The translations under genes were made by a program, and so were the position numbers. Shown here one piece after another: positions 34,033-42,293 of a stretch of 43,058 nucleotides of DNA. Origin of the DNA: Paludibacteraceae bacterium (lineage in GTDB: Bacteria > Bacteroidota > Bacteroidia > Bacteroidales > Paludibacteraceae). The number at the start of each line of letters is the position of its first letter. The first letter of the stretch is position 1. The notes under the pieces were generated by a model. That model was given only the letters and a program-made list of their open reading frames with translations. It did no database searches and had not been told where the DNA came from. The stretch spans positions 1-43,058 of the forward strand of contig JAGCLD010000026.1 in NCBI GenBank assembly GCA_017647145.1, given 5' to 3'.

Positions 34033-35079
34033 CATTATAATATTAGACAAAAGTAAACTGATCTAAGTTATTATAAGAGATATAAGAGAACAGATGTATA
34101 AAACATAGTGCTTTTATATGGTAAATGACGCTGTATGTGACTTTAGTATATATGGTATGTAAAAATGGTTAGATCTAAATAAAAGCTTAAAAAAGAGACT
34201 TTATCAAGTTAATATAACCACAGATTATACTTGTAGAATTGATGGAATATACCTGATTTGTACCCATAAATGACATTTTCATCTTATTTACTTTAAGAAT
34301 ACTTCTTGTTTAGTTGATTATTAGGCATATAGGTTTATTTTTGCATATAATTTAATTTAAAAATGAATAAATCACTCCCCTACTCTAATTATATTATATA
34401 TTCTCTTTAGAAATAAATTATAAAGTATTGTAATACTGATGATTAATAACTTATATGTATTAAAATGAATATGTATTTTGGTAAATGATACACAAATAAC
34501 AAATGTGAATTTAATTAGTGATAGAAATGGCAATTTGTGAGATTGGGTGTATGTATGCGGTATATTGGACACTTTTACATCTGTATAAAATGTATATTTT
34601 TATTATTATACATTTGTATAATATGTTTACTTTTACAAAAGTACAGAATGAAGGGATGTGTTTAAATAACTGAACTGAGATATTTCTGAGCAAATTCACC
34701 TCTACCCATAAATATTCAATTCTCACGAAGCAGAATGTAAATACGAGTGTAAAGCTGTTTTGAGGTGAATAAGGGATATTGGTATCGATTATAAATAGAG
34801 TTTTGTTTCTCTGTCTATGTGTAGCTTACTTCAGCTACCCTATTGGAGGGAATTCTAATTTTATAAGGAATGTTATATGTATGCATTTACATTGCGACCA
34901 AGGCTCTCCTATCCTAATGTGCAACTTTGTTGGTTAGGATGCATAGATTTCGTTATTATAGAGATTGGTTTGATAAAGACTTATGTTCTTGGCCATGTTA
35001 TCAGGAAAAAGCATCTACTCAACAGTAGGATCTTGTTTTTCTACTGAGCCCATTTATTCATTCTTAAGTAGGTATAGAT
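34033..35079. other. AT-rich non-coding region with several inverted repeats
   Basis: About 1 kb without a credible gene: the few open frames (up to 71 codons, minus strand 34372-34726) consist of low-complexity AT-rich codons. Visible structures are TACTTTT/AAAAGTA (34628-34643), GTAGCT/AGCTAC (34821-34838), CCCT/AGGG (34838-34850), ATCCTAA/TTAGGAT (34911-34940) and CAGTAG/CTACTG (35023-35046). A TACATTTG at 34609-34616 could be a plus-strand -7 element. It might hold a small RNA, but I cannot identify one. Confidence 0.4.
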
Positions 35080-35113
35080 AAAAAAAGAAACAAGAAGTTG
35101 TGATTAAACTTCT
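35080..35113 (-). terminator. Terminator of the tRNA-Pro transcript
   Basis: AGAAGTT (35093-35099) pairs with AACTTCT (35107-35113), extended by flanking pairs; on the minus strand a T tract follows (plus-strand A's 35080-35086). It begins 13 bp past the tRNA. Confidence 0.7.
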
Positions 35114-35125
35114 CATTTCTTTCTG

Positions 35126-35200
35126 TCGGGGTAGCGGGATTCGAACCCACGACCCCCTGCTCCCAAAGCAGGTGCGCTAACCGGACTGCGCTACACCCCG
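35126..35200 (-). tRNA. tRNA-Pro (anticodon UGG)
   Basis: On the minus strand CGGGGTG pairs with TACCCCG in the acceptor stem, the D arm contains AGCGCAGTCCGGTTAGCGC, the anticodon arm is CTGCTTTGGGAGCAG with anticodon TGG, and the T arm has GTTCGAATC. The discriminator is A; CCA is not encoded. It reads CCA and CCG-type proline codons. Confidence 0.95.
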
Positions 35201-35218
35201 TGTTTCTTAAAAACGGTG

Positions 35219-35250
35219 CAAAGGTAATACTTTTTTTTTCACCTACCAAA
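35219..35250 (-). promoter_or_regulatory. Bacteroidetes-type promoter for tRNA-Pro
   Basis: Minus strand: TTTG (35247-35250), 20-nt spacer, TACCTTTG (35219-35226). Transcription would start near 35212, about 12 nt before the mature tRNA. Confidence 0.75.
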
Positions 35251-35259
35251 CTTTCTTCG

Positions 35260-35267
35260 TATTTTTG
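35260..35267 (+). promoter_or_regulatory. Possible -7 promoter element for hemW
   Basis: TATTTTTG fits TAnnTTTG; at the expected -33 position there is TTTT. It would give a leader of about 70 nt before the ATG at 35343. Confidence 0.4.
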
Positions 35268-35342
35268 CAAAAAAAATAAATAATTAAAGCTATTTTTTTC
35301 ATATTTGACCTAAATAAAGCGAAATAGTACTTAAAATTAGAG

Positions 35343-36467
35343 ATGGCAGGCTGCTATGTTCATATTCCTTTCTGTAAAAGTCGTTGTTATTACTGCAACT
35401 TCTTTTCTACTATCAAGACTGGTGAGGCTGACAGACTGACTGAAGCGATTATTAAGGAAATGGGATTGAGGAGAGATTATTTACCCCAGCAACGTATTTC
35501 TACTATTTATTTAGGTGGTGGTACTCCGAGTGTATTACCCCTACGAGGATTAGAAAAAATCTTGGTTGGTGTAAAAGAGTTATATGAGGTGGATGACAAT
35601 GCTGAGATAACTATAGAGGTAAATCCAGATGATGTGACTGAAGAAAGTTCACAGGCTTGGAAAGAGATGGGATTTAATCGTGTGAGCATGGGGATTCAGT
35701 CATGGGATGACAAAGTATTGAAAGCGATTAACAGAAGACATACATCCAAACAAGCTGAAAATGCCATTGAAAGATTAAAGAAGACAGGATTTAAGAATAT
35801 AAGCGTCGATTTGATATATGGACTACCCTATCAGGATGTGAAAATGTGGAAGCAAGGTGTGAACAAGACACTTAGTTTTGATCTGCAACATATTTCATCC
35901 TATGGCTTGAGTTATGAGTCAGGAACTCGTCTCTCTCAGATGTTAGAAGAAGGTCGAATAAAGGAACAAGAGGATGATATTTATAATGAAATGTATGACT
36001 ACTTGTGTGATTGTTTGACAAATGGTGGATTTGAACATTATGAGGTGTCCAATTTTTCTAAACCAGGCTTTCGTTCACGTCATAATAGTTCCTATTGGAA
36101 TGATACTCCTTATTTCGGATTTGGGCCAGGAGCTCATTCTTATAATTATACTTCGCGTCAATGGAATGTGGAGCATTTGGAAGAGTATATCACGAAAATA
36201 GCAAGTGGAGTGGTTCCTCACGAAAAGGAAGTACTCACAAGCCAACAAAAATGGGAGGAATATGTGATGTTGAGGATGAGAACAAGAGAGGGGATGGATA
36301 TGAATCATGCAGGTGAAATGTTTGGAGAAAGCAAAAAGGAAAGTTGCCAAAAGCTGGCCGCTCCCTATCTTTCGCAAGGTTTACTACAATGCTGTGATTA
36401 CCACTTGTCTGCCACTCGAAAGGGATTAAAGATACTCAATAGAATTATAGAAGATTTGATTGAGTAA
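35343..36467 (+). CDS. hemW: Radical SAM haem chaperone HemW
   Basis: HemW binds haem and a 4Fe-4S cluster and helps insert haem into membrane haemoproteins; it was long misannotated as coproporphyrinogen dehydrogenase HemN. The 374-residue sequence has the cluster motif CKSRCYYC (Cys11, Cys15, Cys18), followed by Asn-Phe as in HemW, then IYLGGGTPSVL, FNRVSMGIQSW, ISVDLIYGLPYQ and HISSYGLSYE. The C-terminal HemN-type domain includes NSSYWNDTPYFGFGPGAHSY. Length and lack of the HemN N-terminal extension favour HemW. It is followed by an SDR gene 34 bp later. Confidence 0.93.
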   Translation: MAGCYVHIPFCKSRCYYCNFFSTIKTGEADRLTEAIIKEMGLRRDYLPQQRISTIYLGGGTPSVLPLRGLEKILVGVKELYEVDDNAEITIEVNPDDVTEESSQAWKEMGFNRVSMGIQSWDDKVLKAINRRHTSKQAENAIERLKKTGFKNISVDLIYGLPYQDVKMWKQGVNKTLSFDLQHISSYGLSYESGTRLSQMLEEGRIKEQEDDIYNEMYDYLCDCLTNGGFEHYEVSNFSKPGFRSRHNSSYWNDTPYFGFGPGAHSYNYTSRQWNVEHLEEYITKIASGVVPHEKEVLTSQQKWEEYVMLRMRTREGMDMNHAGEMFGESKKESCQKLAAPYLSQGLLQCCDYHLSATRKGLKILNRIIEDLIE

Positions 36468-36501
36468 ATAATATAAAAATGAATATCAAATAATAAAGAA
36501 T

Positions 36502-37278
36502 ATGTTAGCATTAGTAACAGGAGCAAGTTCAGGAATTGGCTTAGAGTATGCTAAAGCTTTAGCAGAACAGGGATATGATTTGCTAATTGTATCTAACCAA
36601 GAGAAAGAGATTAAAGAAACCGCCATTTCACTGCATCGTGAATGGAATGTGGATGTTACCCCACTCTATGTGGATTTGACTGATGAGAATGCAGTGAAGG
36701 ATTTGGTGAACTATTGTCATGAACATAAGATGGATGTAGATGTGTTGGTGAACAATGCCGGAGTGTTTTTCTTTAATGAATTAGTAAAGACAGATCCTCG
36801 ACGTATAGATTTGATGTTGGATCTTCATGTAAAGGCTGTGACTCGCATGTGTCGCTATTTTGGTGAGGATATGAAAAAAAGAGGTAGTGGTCGTATTATC
36901 AATATGTCTAGTATGTCTGCATGGATGACTATGCCAGGCATCAATATCTATAATGCGACAAAGGCGTATATACTCAACTTCTCACGTTCTTTGTGGTATG
37001 AATTTAAGCCTCATGGAGTCACAGTGACAGCAGTTTGTCCGGGTGCGGTAGATACGACACTATATGGGTTGTCAACTTATTGGCGTAAAGTGGCAGTGGG
37101 CTTAGGTGTGAGCATGCCTCCTGCAAAATTAGTGAGAAAGGCCTTGAAGGCTTCCCAAAAAGGGAAGAAACAAACAATGCCCGGATTGATTAATCACTTG
37201 TTTGTACCCATTATTAAACATTTGCCTGATTGGTTTGTATTTGCTGTAATTAAACGGCTTAAACAGTTTCAGAAGTAG
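36502..37278 (+). CDS. Short-chain dehydrogenase/reductase (SDR) family protein
   Basis: A 258-residue classical SDR. TGASSGIGLEYAKALA is the NAD(P)-binding glycine motif, VNNAGVFFF stabilises the sheet, and the catalytic set is Ser (INMSSMSAW), Tyr and Lys (IYNATKAY), with VCPGAVDT after it. A C-terminal extension with hydrophobic, basic stretches (PGLINHLFVPIIKHLPDW) resembles 17-beta-hydroxysteroid or DltE-type SDRs that touch the membrane. Substrate unknown. Confidence 0.88.
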   Translation: MLALVTGASSGIGLEYAKALAEQGYDLLIVSNQEKEIKETAISLHREWNVDVTPLYVDLTDENAVKDLVNYCHEHKMDVDVLVNNAGVFFFNELVKTDPRRIDLMLDLHVKAVTRMCRYFGEDMKKRGSGRIINMSSMSAWMTMPGINIYNATKAYILNFSRSLWYEFKPHGVTVTAVCPGAVDTTLYGLSTYWRKVAVGLGVSMPPAKLVRKALKASQKGKKQTMPGLINHLFVPIIKHLPDWFVFAVIKRLKQFQK

Positions 37279-37296
37279 CACAAGTAGTTCATTGAT

Positions 37297-37341
37297 AAAA
37301 CTATAAGCCATCTTCATTCTTTGAAGATGGCTTATAGTTTT
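37297..37341. terminator. Bidirectional terminator between convergent genes
   Basis: A perfect 20-bp inverted repeat (37297-37316 with 37322-37341), loop TTCTT, with AAAA and TTTT at the ends. It separates the plus-strand SDR (stop 37278) from the minus-strand mlaD-like gene (stop 37418) and would serve both. Confidence 0.85.
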
Positions 37342-37417
37342 GTGTTAAAATACGTATAACTAATTAGAGACTGAACATCAGGTGGTGTGGTTTCCCCTAC
37401 TCTTTTTCTTTTTTCTC

Positions 37418-38323
37418 TTATTTCCCAAAGAGCGAGAAGTGTACATAGCGCTTTGGATGTTCTTTTAAGTCAATCAACAATTTGTCAGCACTAGCTGCTG
37501 TATTTGAGAGATTCAGATAAAGCTGTTTGTCATTCATGAGGAGCCCTAATGTACCATTTGGATCATTAAGTTGTGTAGTGAGTGTTTGTAGGTTGTTCAT
37601 GACAGAATCAACACTGTTGAGCGTTTTTGCCAAATCTGTTTTTGTCAGATTGTTGGTTACAGTACTTAAATCGCGTACTACAACATCTACATTTTCTACT
37701 AATGATGGTAGTTTATTTTGCATCAATGATTTGAGCTGTGCAGAAGAATGAGCTAAATCATTCGTTGTATTTTTCAGTGACTTGAGTGTTTGTTGTATTT
37801 CTTCTCCGTTAATTAAAGTATTGAGCGAGATAGAGAGTGAGTCAATGTGATTAACAGCCGAGGTTATTTTTGGCAACATATCGCCTGCTAGTAGGTCAAT
37901 GAGTCCTCCTGCGACAACTGTAGGTAGTGTGTCATTGTCTTGGTATGTATTGGTGTAAGATGCTTGTTGTGGGAGTATGAATTGTACTGCTTTTCCTCCC
38001 ATCAGTCCATCATCAAACAATTGCATTTCTGTTCCTTTGGGAAGTTGAATATCTGCGCTAACTGATACAGTTATTGTGAATGCAGGTGTTTTAGTGAAAT
38101 CATATTTTACTTCATCTACTTGTCCAACTTTATAGCCTTTGATGTAAACGGGTGCAGATGGTACTAATCCTCCTATTTCTTCATATGTTCCATAATAGTT
38201 TTTTACGGAAGAGAAGATGTCTATTCCTTTTAAGAAATTTAGGCCAAAATACAATAAGAACAGACTGATAATTGCTACAATTCCTACTTTAATGACTCGT
38301 TTTGTGTTATTGTTTTGTTTCAT
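37418..38323 (-). CDS. MlaD/MCE-family lipid transport protein
   Basis: The 301-residue protein has an N-terminal membrane anchor (about 11-30) followed by LNFLKGIDIFSS and an MCE domain (about 38-115; YGTYEEIGGLVPSAPVYIKGYKVGQVDEV, quoted as the segment near 44-72). The rest is helical and rich in Ser, Thr, Asn and Leu, suggesting a rod or tunnel as in MCE proteins. MlaD-type proteins bind phospholipid and work with an MlaEF ABC transporter between inner and outer membranes; no mlaE or mlaF is in the window. The gene is 14 bp after the amidase gene, an arrangement I recall as common in Bacteroidales. Confidence 0.88.
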   Translation of the reverse strand: MKQNNNTKRVIKVGIVAIISLFLLYFGLNFLKGIDIFSSVKNYYGTYEEIGGLVPSAPVYIKGYKVGQVDEVKYDFTKTPAFTITVSVSADIQLPKGTEMQLFDDGLMGGKAVQFILPQQASYTNTYQDNDTLPTVVAGGLIDLLAGDMLPKITSAVNHIDSLSISLNTLINGEEIQQTLKSLKNTTNDLAHSSAQLKSLMQNKLPSLVENVDVVVRDLSTVTNNLTKTDLAKTLNSVDSVMNNLQTLTTQLNDPNGTLGLLMNDKQLYLNLSNTAASADKLLIDLKEHPKRYVHFSLFGK

Positions 38324-38337
38324 AATATGTTTTGTAT

Positions 38338-39465
38338 TTATTTTGTTTGTTCTAATTGTCTTGCAGTTTTGACATTAATTTTTTGTCCATCCTTAAATGC
38401 TACAACAAAGGAGTCGGGGAATTTGTTTTTGATTTCTTTGTGTAGTTTATTGATTGCTTCAAATGTTATTTCTTCTCCGTAGGTGTATTTGTAATAGTTG
38501 TTTTCTTTGTAGTATTGGATATTTTTCAACCCTTTAAATGCTGGATCATTGGCGGGTAGTTGTTCTTTGACTGCTGCTATTTGAATTTTGTAGCAGATTG
38601 TGTTTGCGATTGTTGTTTTTTGTTCTTTGTTGTCTGTATTCGCAGTAACATTGGGTTGCTCTTGTGTTTTTATTATTCCGTTTTTCTTATCGATGTCTTT
38701 TTTATACAGTACTACTGCATTGTATATTGCGTCGGCGAGTGCATTTCTTCCTTCTTCAGATGCTAGGTATTTTTCATCTTGTTGGTTTGTGATGAATCCT
38801 ACTTCTACTAATACACTTGGGCATGCTGACTTGTGTAGAACCCAGAATGCAGCTTGTCGTACACCTCTGTCATAACGTGCGCATTTTGTTGTCATGTTGT
38901 TTTGTACTAATACTGCAAATGAGAGGCTTTTATCAAGGTATTGGTCTTGCATAAAGTCAAACATAATGTATGATTCTACTGAGTTTGGGTCAAAACCTTG
39001 GTAGTTGGCTTTGTAGTCATCTTCTAATAGGATTACTGAGTTTTCACGCATGGCAACGTCCAAGTTGGATTCTGCTTTGTTTAATCCGAGTGTGAATGTT
39101 TCAGCTCCTTTTACGTTGGGGTTGTCTACTGCGTTTGTGTGTATGCATATGAATAGGTCTGCTCCTTGTTTGTTGACATAGTTGGCCCTGTCTTGTAATG
39201 GGAGGAATATGTCTGTAGTGCGTGTGTAGTGTACTTTTACGTCTTCTATCCCCTGCTCTATTCGTTTTCCTAATTTGAGTGCTATGGCTAGGTTGATGTC
39301 TTTTTCTCTTGTGATTTTACCAATTGCTCCCGGATCTCTTCCCCCATGTCCTGCATCTATGACAATGGTAAATGGTTTGGCTTGAGGTGTTGCTGCTTGT
39401 GTGTGCATATTTATTGTTAGTGTGCAACACAATAGTATTATGATGATTTGTAATATTTTGTTCAT
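38338..39465 (-). CDS. N-acetylmuramoyl-L-alanine amidase (AmiC-like) with C-terminal SPOR-like domain
   Basis: A 375-residue exported zinc amidase that cuts the bond between MurNAc and the stem peptide. After a signal peptide (cleavage near TQAA) the Amidase_3 domain has IDAGHGGRDPGAIG (zinc His40), REKDINL (zinc Glu54), FICIHTNA (zinc His109) and VLVEVGFITN (catalytic Glu). A C-terminal segment (about 290-375; CYKIQIAAVKEQL, YKYTYGEEIT) looks like a SPOR repeat, which binds denuded glycans at division sites. A low-complexity linker rich in N, T and Q joins them. The coding strand is rich in A and C. Confidence 0.93.
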   Translation of the reverse strand: MNKILQIIIILLCCTLTINMHTQAATPQAKPFTIVIDAGHGGRDPGAIGKITREKDINLAIALKLGKRIEQGIEDVKVHYTRTTDIFLPLQDRANYVNKQGADLFICIHTNAVDNPNVKGAETFTLGLNKAESNLDVAMRENSVILLEDDYKANYQGFDPNSVESYIMFDFMQDQYLDKSLSFAVLVQNNMTTKCARYDRGVRQAAFWVLHKSACPSVLVEVGFITNQQDEKYLASEEGRNALADAIYNAVVLYKKDIDKKNGIIKTQEQPNVTANTDNKEQKTTIANTICYKIQIAAVKEQLPANDPAFKGLKNIQYYKENNYYKYTYGEEITFEAINKLHKEIKNKFPDSFVVAFKDGQKINVKTARQLEQTK

Positions 39466-39540
39466 AGTGTTTGTTGGGTTTATATTTTATGATTGTGTGT
39501 TGTTGCAAAGTTAGTGTATTTTCTGTAGAATGCCAATGAT

Positions 39541-40140
39541 TTATTCTATTTTAACTGTGCGAAGGTCTGTCATTCGTTGTATGAGTCGTTGTTCTCTTGC
39601 TTTGGGTACTGTGAATGTTGTTTGGCATGTTTGGTGGAATTGGTTGTTGATGATTGTTGCTTCTTCTTCTTTTATGATGCGCATGATATCATTCATGTGT
39701 TGGTAGTCGAAATATACGTTGTGTGTTATTTCTACTATCTTTTCTATTTGTCCTGCTGCTTCTAGTGCTTCTGAGGCTGCCTGTTTATAGGCTACGATGA
39801 GTCCTCCTGTTCCTAGAAGTATGCCTCCAAAGTATCTAATGACTATGACTAATACATTGGTGAGGTTGCGACTGTTTATTTGTCCTAATATTGGTCTTCC
39901 TGCTGTACCTGATGGTTCTCCATCGTCGTTTGCTCTGTATTCTTCTCTGTCTGGTCCGAGCATATATGCATAGCATACATGACGTGCGTCATAGTATTGT
40001 TTTTGGTAGTCTTTTATGATGTTTTTGACTTCTTCAACCGTTTGTACTGGAATGGCATAGGCTATGAATTTGCTTCCTTTTTCTTTGTAAAGTCCTTCGC
40101 CTTGTTGTGGTATGGTGAGATATGTTTGAGCTGTTGTCAT
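39541..40140 (-). CDS. YigZ/IMPACT-family protein
   Basis: A 199-residue protein of the UPF0029/IMPACT family. Signature residues are GSKFIAYAIPV, DARHVCYAYMLG, DDGEPSGTAGRPIL and VIVIRYFGGILLGTGGLI, followed by a small C-terminal ferredoxin-like domain. The role is unproven in bacteria; ribosome- or proteolysis-linked roles have been proposed for relatives. Its start overlaps the helicase stop by 4 nt (40137-40140). Confidence 0.92.
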   Translation of the reverse strand: MTTAQTYLTIPQQGEGLYKEKGSKFIAYAIPVQTVEEVKNIIKDYQKQYYDARHVCYAYMLGPDREEYRANDDGEPSGTAGRPILGQINSRNLTNVLVIVIRYFGGILLGTGGLIVAYKQAASEALEAAGQIEKIVEITHNVYFDYQHMNDIMRIIKEEEATIINNQFHQTCQTTFTVPKAREQRLIQRMTDLRTVKIE

Positions 40141-42275
40141 TTTTTGTTTTTCTTTTCTTGATTAAAGAACATTTTCTGTGCCACAAATCCTTCTAATTGG
40201 TTTTCAGCTGTAAATTGGTCAATGATAGCTATGATATCTTTACCATATTTTTCCACTTTTGTTTTTCCTATTCCTTTGATTTTTAGTAGTTCTTTTTCTT
40301 TTTGTGGGAGGTTATTGGTGATTTCAATCAAAGCTTTTGTGGATAGTACCATATAGGGTGGTATTTGTTGTGTTTTTGCTTTTTCTATTCTGTATGTTTG
40401 CAGTTTTCTGAATAGTTGTGGGTAGTGTATATTGTTGGTTTCTGTTGTTGTTGCTTGTTGTATTGTGGCTAGTGTTGTTTGGCCCCATGATGGGATTTCT
40501 TGGTTTTTAGCGGCGAAATAGTTTTCGCTACTCCACTCTTCTGCTATGGCTTGCATGAATGCTATTTTGCGATGTAATGTAGTGTGTAGATTGTCTACTA
40601 ATTCATCTGCTTCTTGTGCAATGGTTTTGTTGTCTGTGAGGAATGGTGGTTTTAGTTGTAGGAGGTTTTCTTTTAGTTGTTGTTGGAAAAAGTTGTTTGC
40701 TGCTTGCAGTCTTTGTTGTAGGTAGTTTGTTTGTGGATGTATGTGTGTTATTTGTTTTTTGAATTCTTGACTGATGTTGTTGTATTGTGTGAGTTGGTTT
40801 TGTGTGTTTGTCAAGTATTCGTTGTTTATTTGTATAAGATGTGCTTGTTTTTCTTGTGTGTAGTCTTTTATGCGTTGTAGTTGTTTGAGTGGTATGTCAA
40901 AGTCAAATATACTGTATGTGAGTTGTAGTAGATAGTTGTTCTGTTCTTTTTTTAGTGTTTGTTGTATGTCTTCTGTTGGTGTTTTTGTTTTTTCAAATGC
41001 AAGTATTTCTTTGTCGTTTTCTAATGAGTGTGTGTTGATGGGGCTCATTAGTATAATTCCTTCTAGTGAGCGGCATCTGCTGAGTGCGACATAGACTTGT
41101 CCATATGCGAATGCTGCTTCTGCATCAATGAGTACTTTGTCAAATGTTAGTCCTTGACTTTTGTGTATGGTGATTGCCCATGCTGGTCTGAGTGGGTATT
41201 GTTTGAATGTTCCGATTATTGTTTCTTTGATTGTTCTTGTGGCTTGGTCTGTTTCATAGTGTATGTTTTCCCACTCCATGGGTTTGACTTCTATTTTTTC
41301 TCCTTCGCTTTCTACTGTGATTGTGTGTTGTGTGATTGCTGTGATTTTTCCTATTTGTCCATTGTAGTATTGTCGTGGTTGTTGGGTGTCGTTTTTGACA
41401 AACATGACTCTTGCTCCTTTTTTGAGGTGTAGTGTTGCTTCTGTCGGATAGTTTTTTTCGGGGAAGTCTCCTTGTATTTGTGCTTGGTATGTGTATTCTC
41501 TACTCCATAGTTTATTCATTTGTTGGTTATTGATTTCTTCTGCTCTGGCATTGTGTGTTGTGAGGATGATGTGGTAGTTTTTTTCTTTGTTTTTGAAGTT
41601 TGGTTGGTAGCGTTGGTTTAGTGTTTGTAGTTCGTGTGTTGTGATTTGGTTGTTGCGTACTTGATTGAGTATGTGTATGAATGTTTTGTCTTGTTGTCGG
41701 AATATTTTGTCTAATTCAAAGTGGAGTGTGTTGAGTTGTTGGAATGCTTTGCTGTGAAAGAAGTATGTTCCTTTGTAGTGTTGTTCTAGTAGTTTCCATT
41801 CTGATTCTTTTACTACTGGGGCTAGTTGGAATAGGTCACCGATGAGTAGTAGTTGTACTCCTCCAAATGGTGTGTTGGGTTTATAGCGTAGGTGTCTTAG
41901 TAGTGTGTCTATTGCGTCTAATAGGTCTGCTCTGACCATACTTACTTCATCAATAATGAGTAGGTCCATTTCATAGATGACTCTTCTGCGTTGTTTACGC
42001 ATTTGTATTGATGATATGAGTTGTTTTTGCATTTCTTCTGTTGGGAGAAATGGTGTGAATGGTAGTTGGAAGAGTGAGTGTAGTGTGGTTCCTCCTGCGT
42101 TGATGGCTGCTACTCCTGTAGGTGCTGCTACTACGATTTGTTTTGTGGATGTTTGTTGTATTTTTTGCAGGAGTGTTGTTTTTCCTGTTCCTGCTTTTCC
42201 TGTTAGGAATATTGATTTGTTGGTGTTATTGATGTAGTTTTCTACTGTTTGGTATATGTCTACTGGTTGTTGCAT
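40137..42275 (-). CDS. Pif1-like DNA helicase with C-terminal HRDC domain
   Basis: A 712-residue superfamily 1 helicase. Motif I is FLTGKAGTGKTTLLQ (26-33 core), motif Ia is AAPTGVAAINAGGTTLHSLF, motif II is LLIIDEVSMVRADLLD, motif III is LLLIGDLFQLAPV, and the C-terminal motifs are AITIHKSQGLTFDKV and QVYVALSRCRSL, as in Pif1. After a long helical, Gln-rich linker (about 430-580) there is an HRDC-like domain (about 630-705; RIEKAKTQQIPPYMVLS, LLKIKGIGKTKVEKYG), which in RecQ binds DNA. It may unwind DNA or R-loops; the role is inferred. Upstream alpha/beta hydrolase ends 18 bp before it. Confidence 0.9.
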   Translation of the reverse strand: MQQPVDIYQTVENYINNTNKSIFLTGKAGTGKTTLLQKIQQTSTKQIVVAAPTGVAAINAGGTTLHSLFQLPFTPFLPTEEMQKQLISSIQMRKQRRRVIYEMDLLIIDEVSMVRADLLDAIDTLLRHLRYKPNTPFGGVQLLLIGDLFQLAPVVKESEWKLLEQHYKGTYFFHSKAFQQLNTLHFELDKIFRQQDKTFIHILNQVRNNQITTHELQTLNQRYQPNFKNKEKNYHIILTTHNARAEEINNQQMNKLWSREYTYQAQIQGDFPEKNYPTEATLHLKKGARVMFVKNDTQQPRQYYNGQIGKITAITQHTITVESEGEKIEVKPMEWENIHYETDQATRTIKETIIGTFKQYPLRPAWAITIHKSQGLTFDKVLIDAEAAFAYGQVYVALSRCRSLEGIILMSPINTHSLENDKEILAFEKTKTPTEDIQQTLKKEQNNYLLQLTYSIFDFDIPLKQLQRIKDYTQEKQAHLIQINNEYLTNTQNQLTQYNNISQEFKKQITHIHPQTNYLQQRLQAANNFFQQQLKENLLQLKPPFLTDNKTIAQEADELVDNLHTTLHRKIAFMQAIAEEWSSENYFAAKNQEIPSWGQTTLATIQQATTTETNNIHYPQLFRKLQTYRIEKAKTQQIPPYMVLSTKALIEITNNLPQKEKELLKIKGIGKTKVEKYGKDIIAIIDQFTAENQLEGFVAQKMFFNQEKKNKK

Positions 42276-42293
42276 GTGTGTTTTTGTTGTCTT

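Noticed and set aside
34372-34726. Two small minus-strand open frames of 66 and 71 codons
   Set aside because: They lie in AT-rich DNA, have low-complexity translations and no promoter or recognisable domain.
23648-35200. tRNA genes as attachment sites for an integrated element between them
   Set aside because: No integrase, no duplicated tRNA 3' end and no phage or conjugation genes were found; the genes between them are ordinary chromosomal ones.
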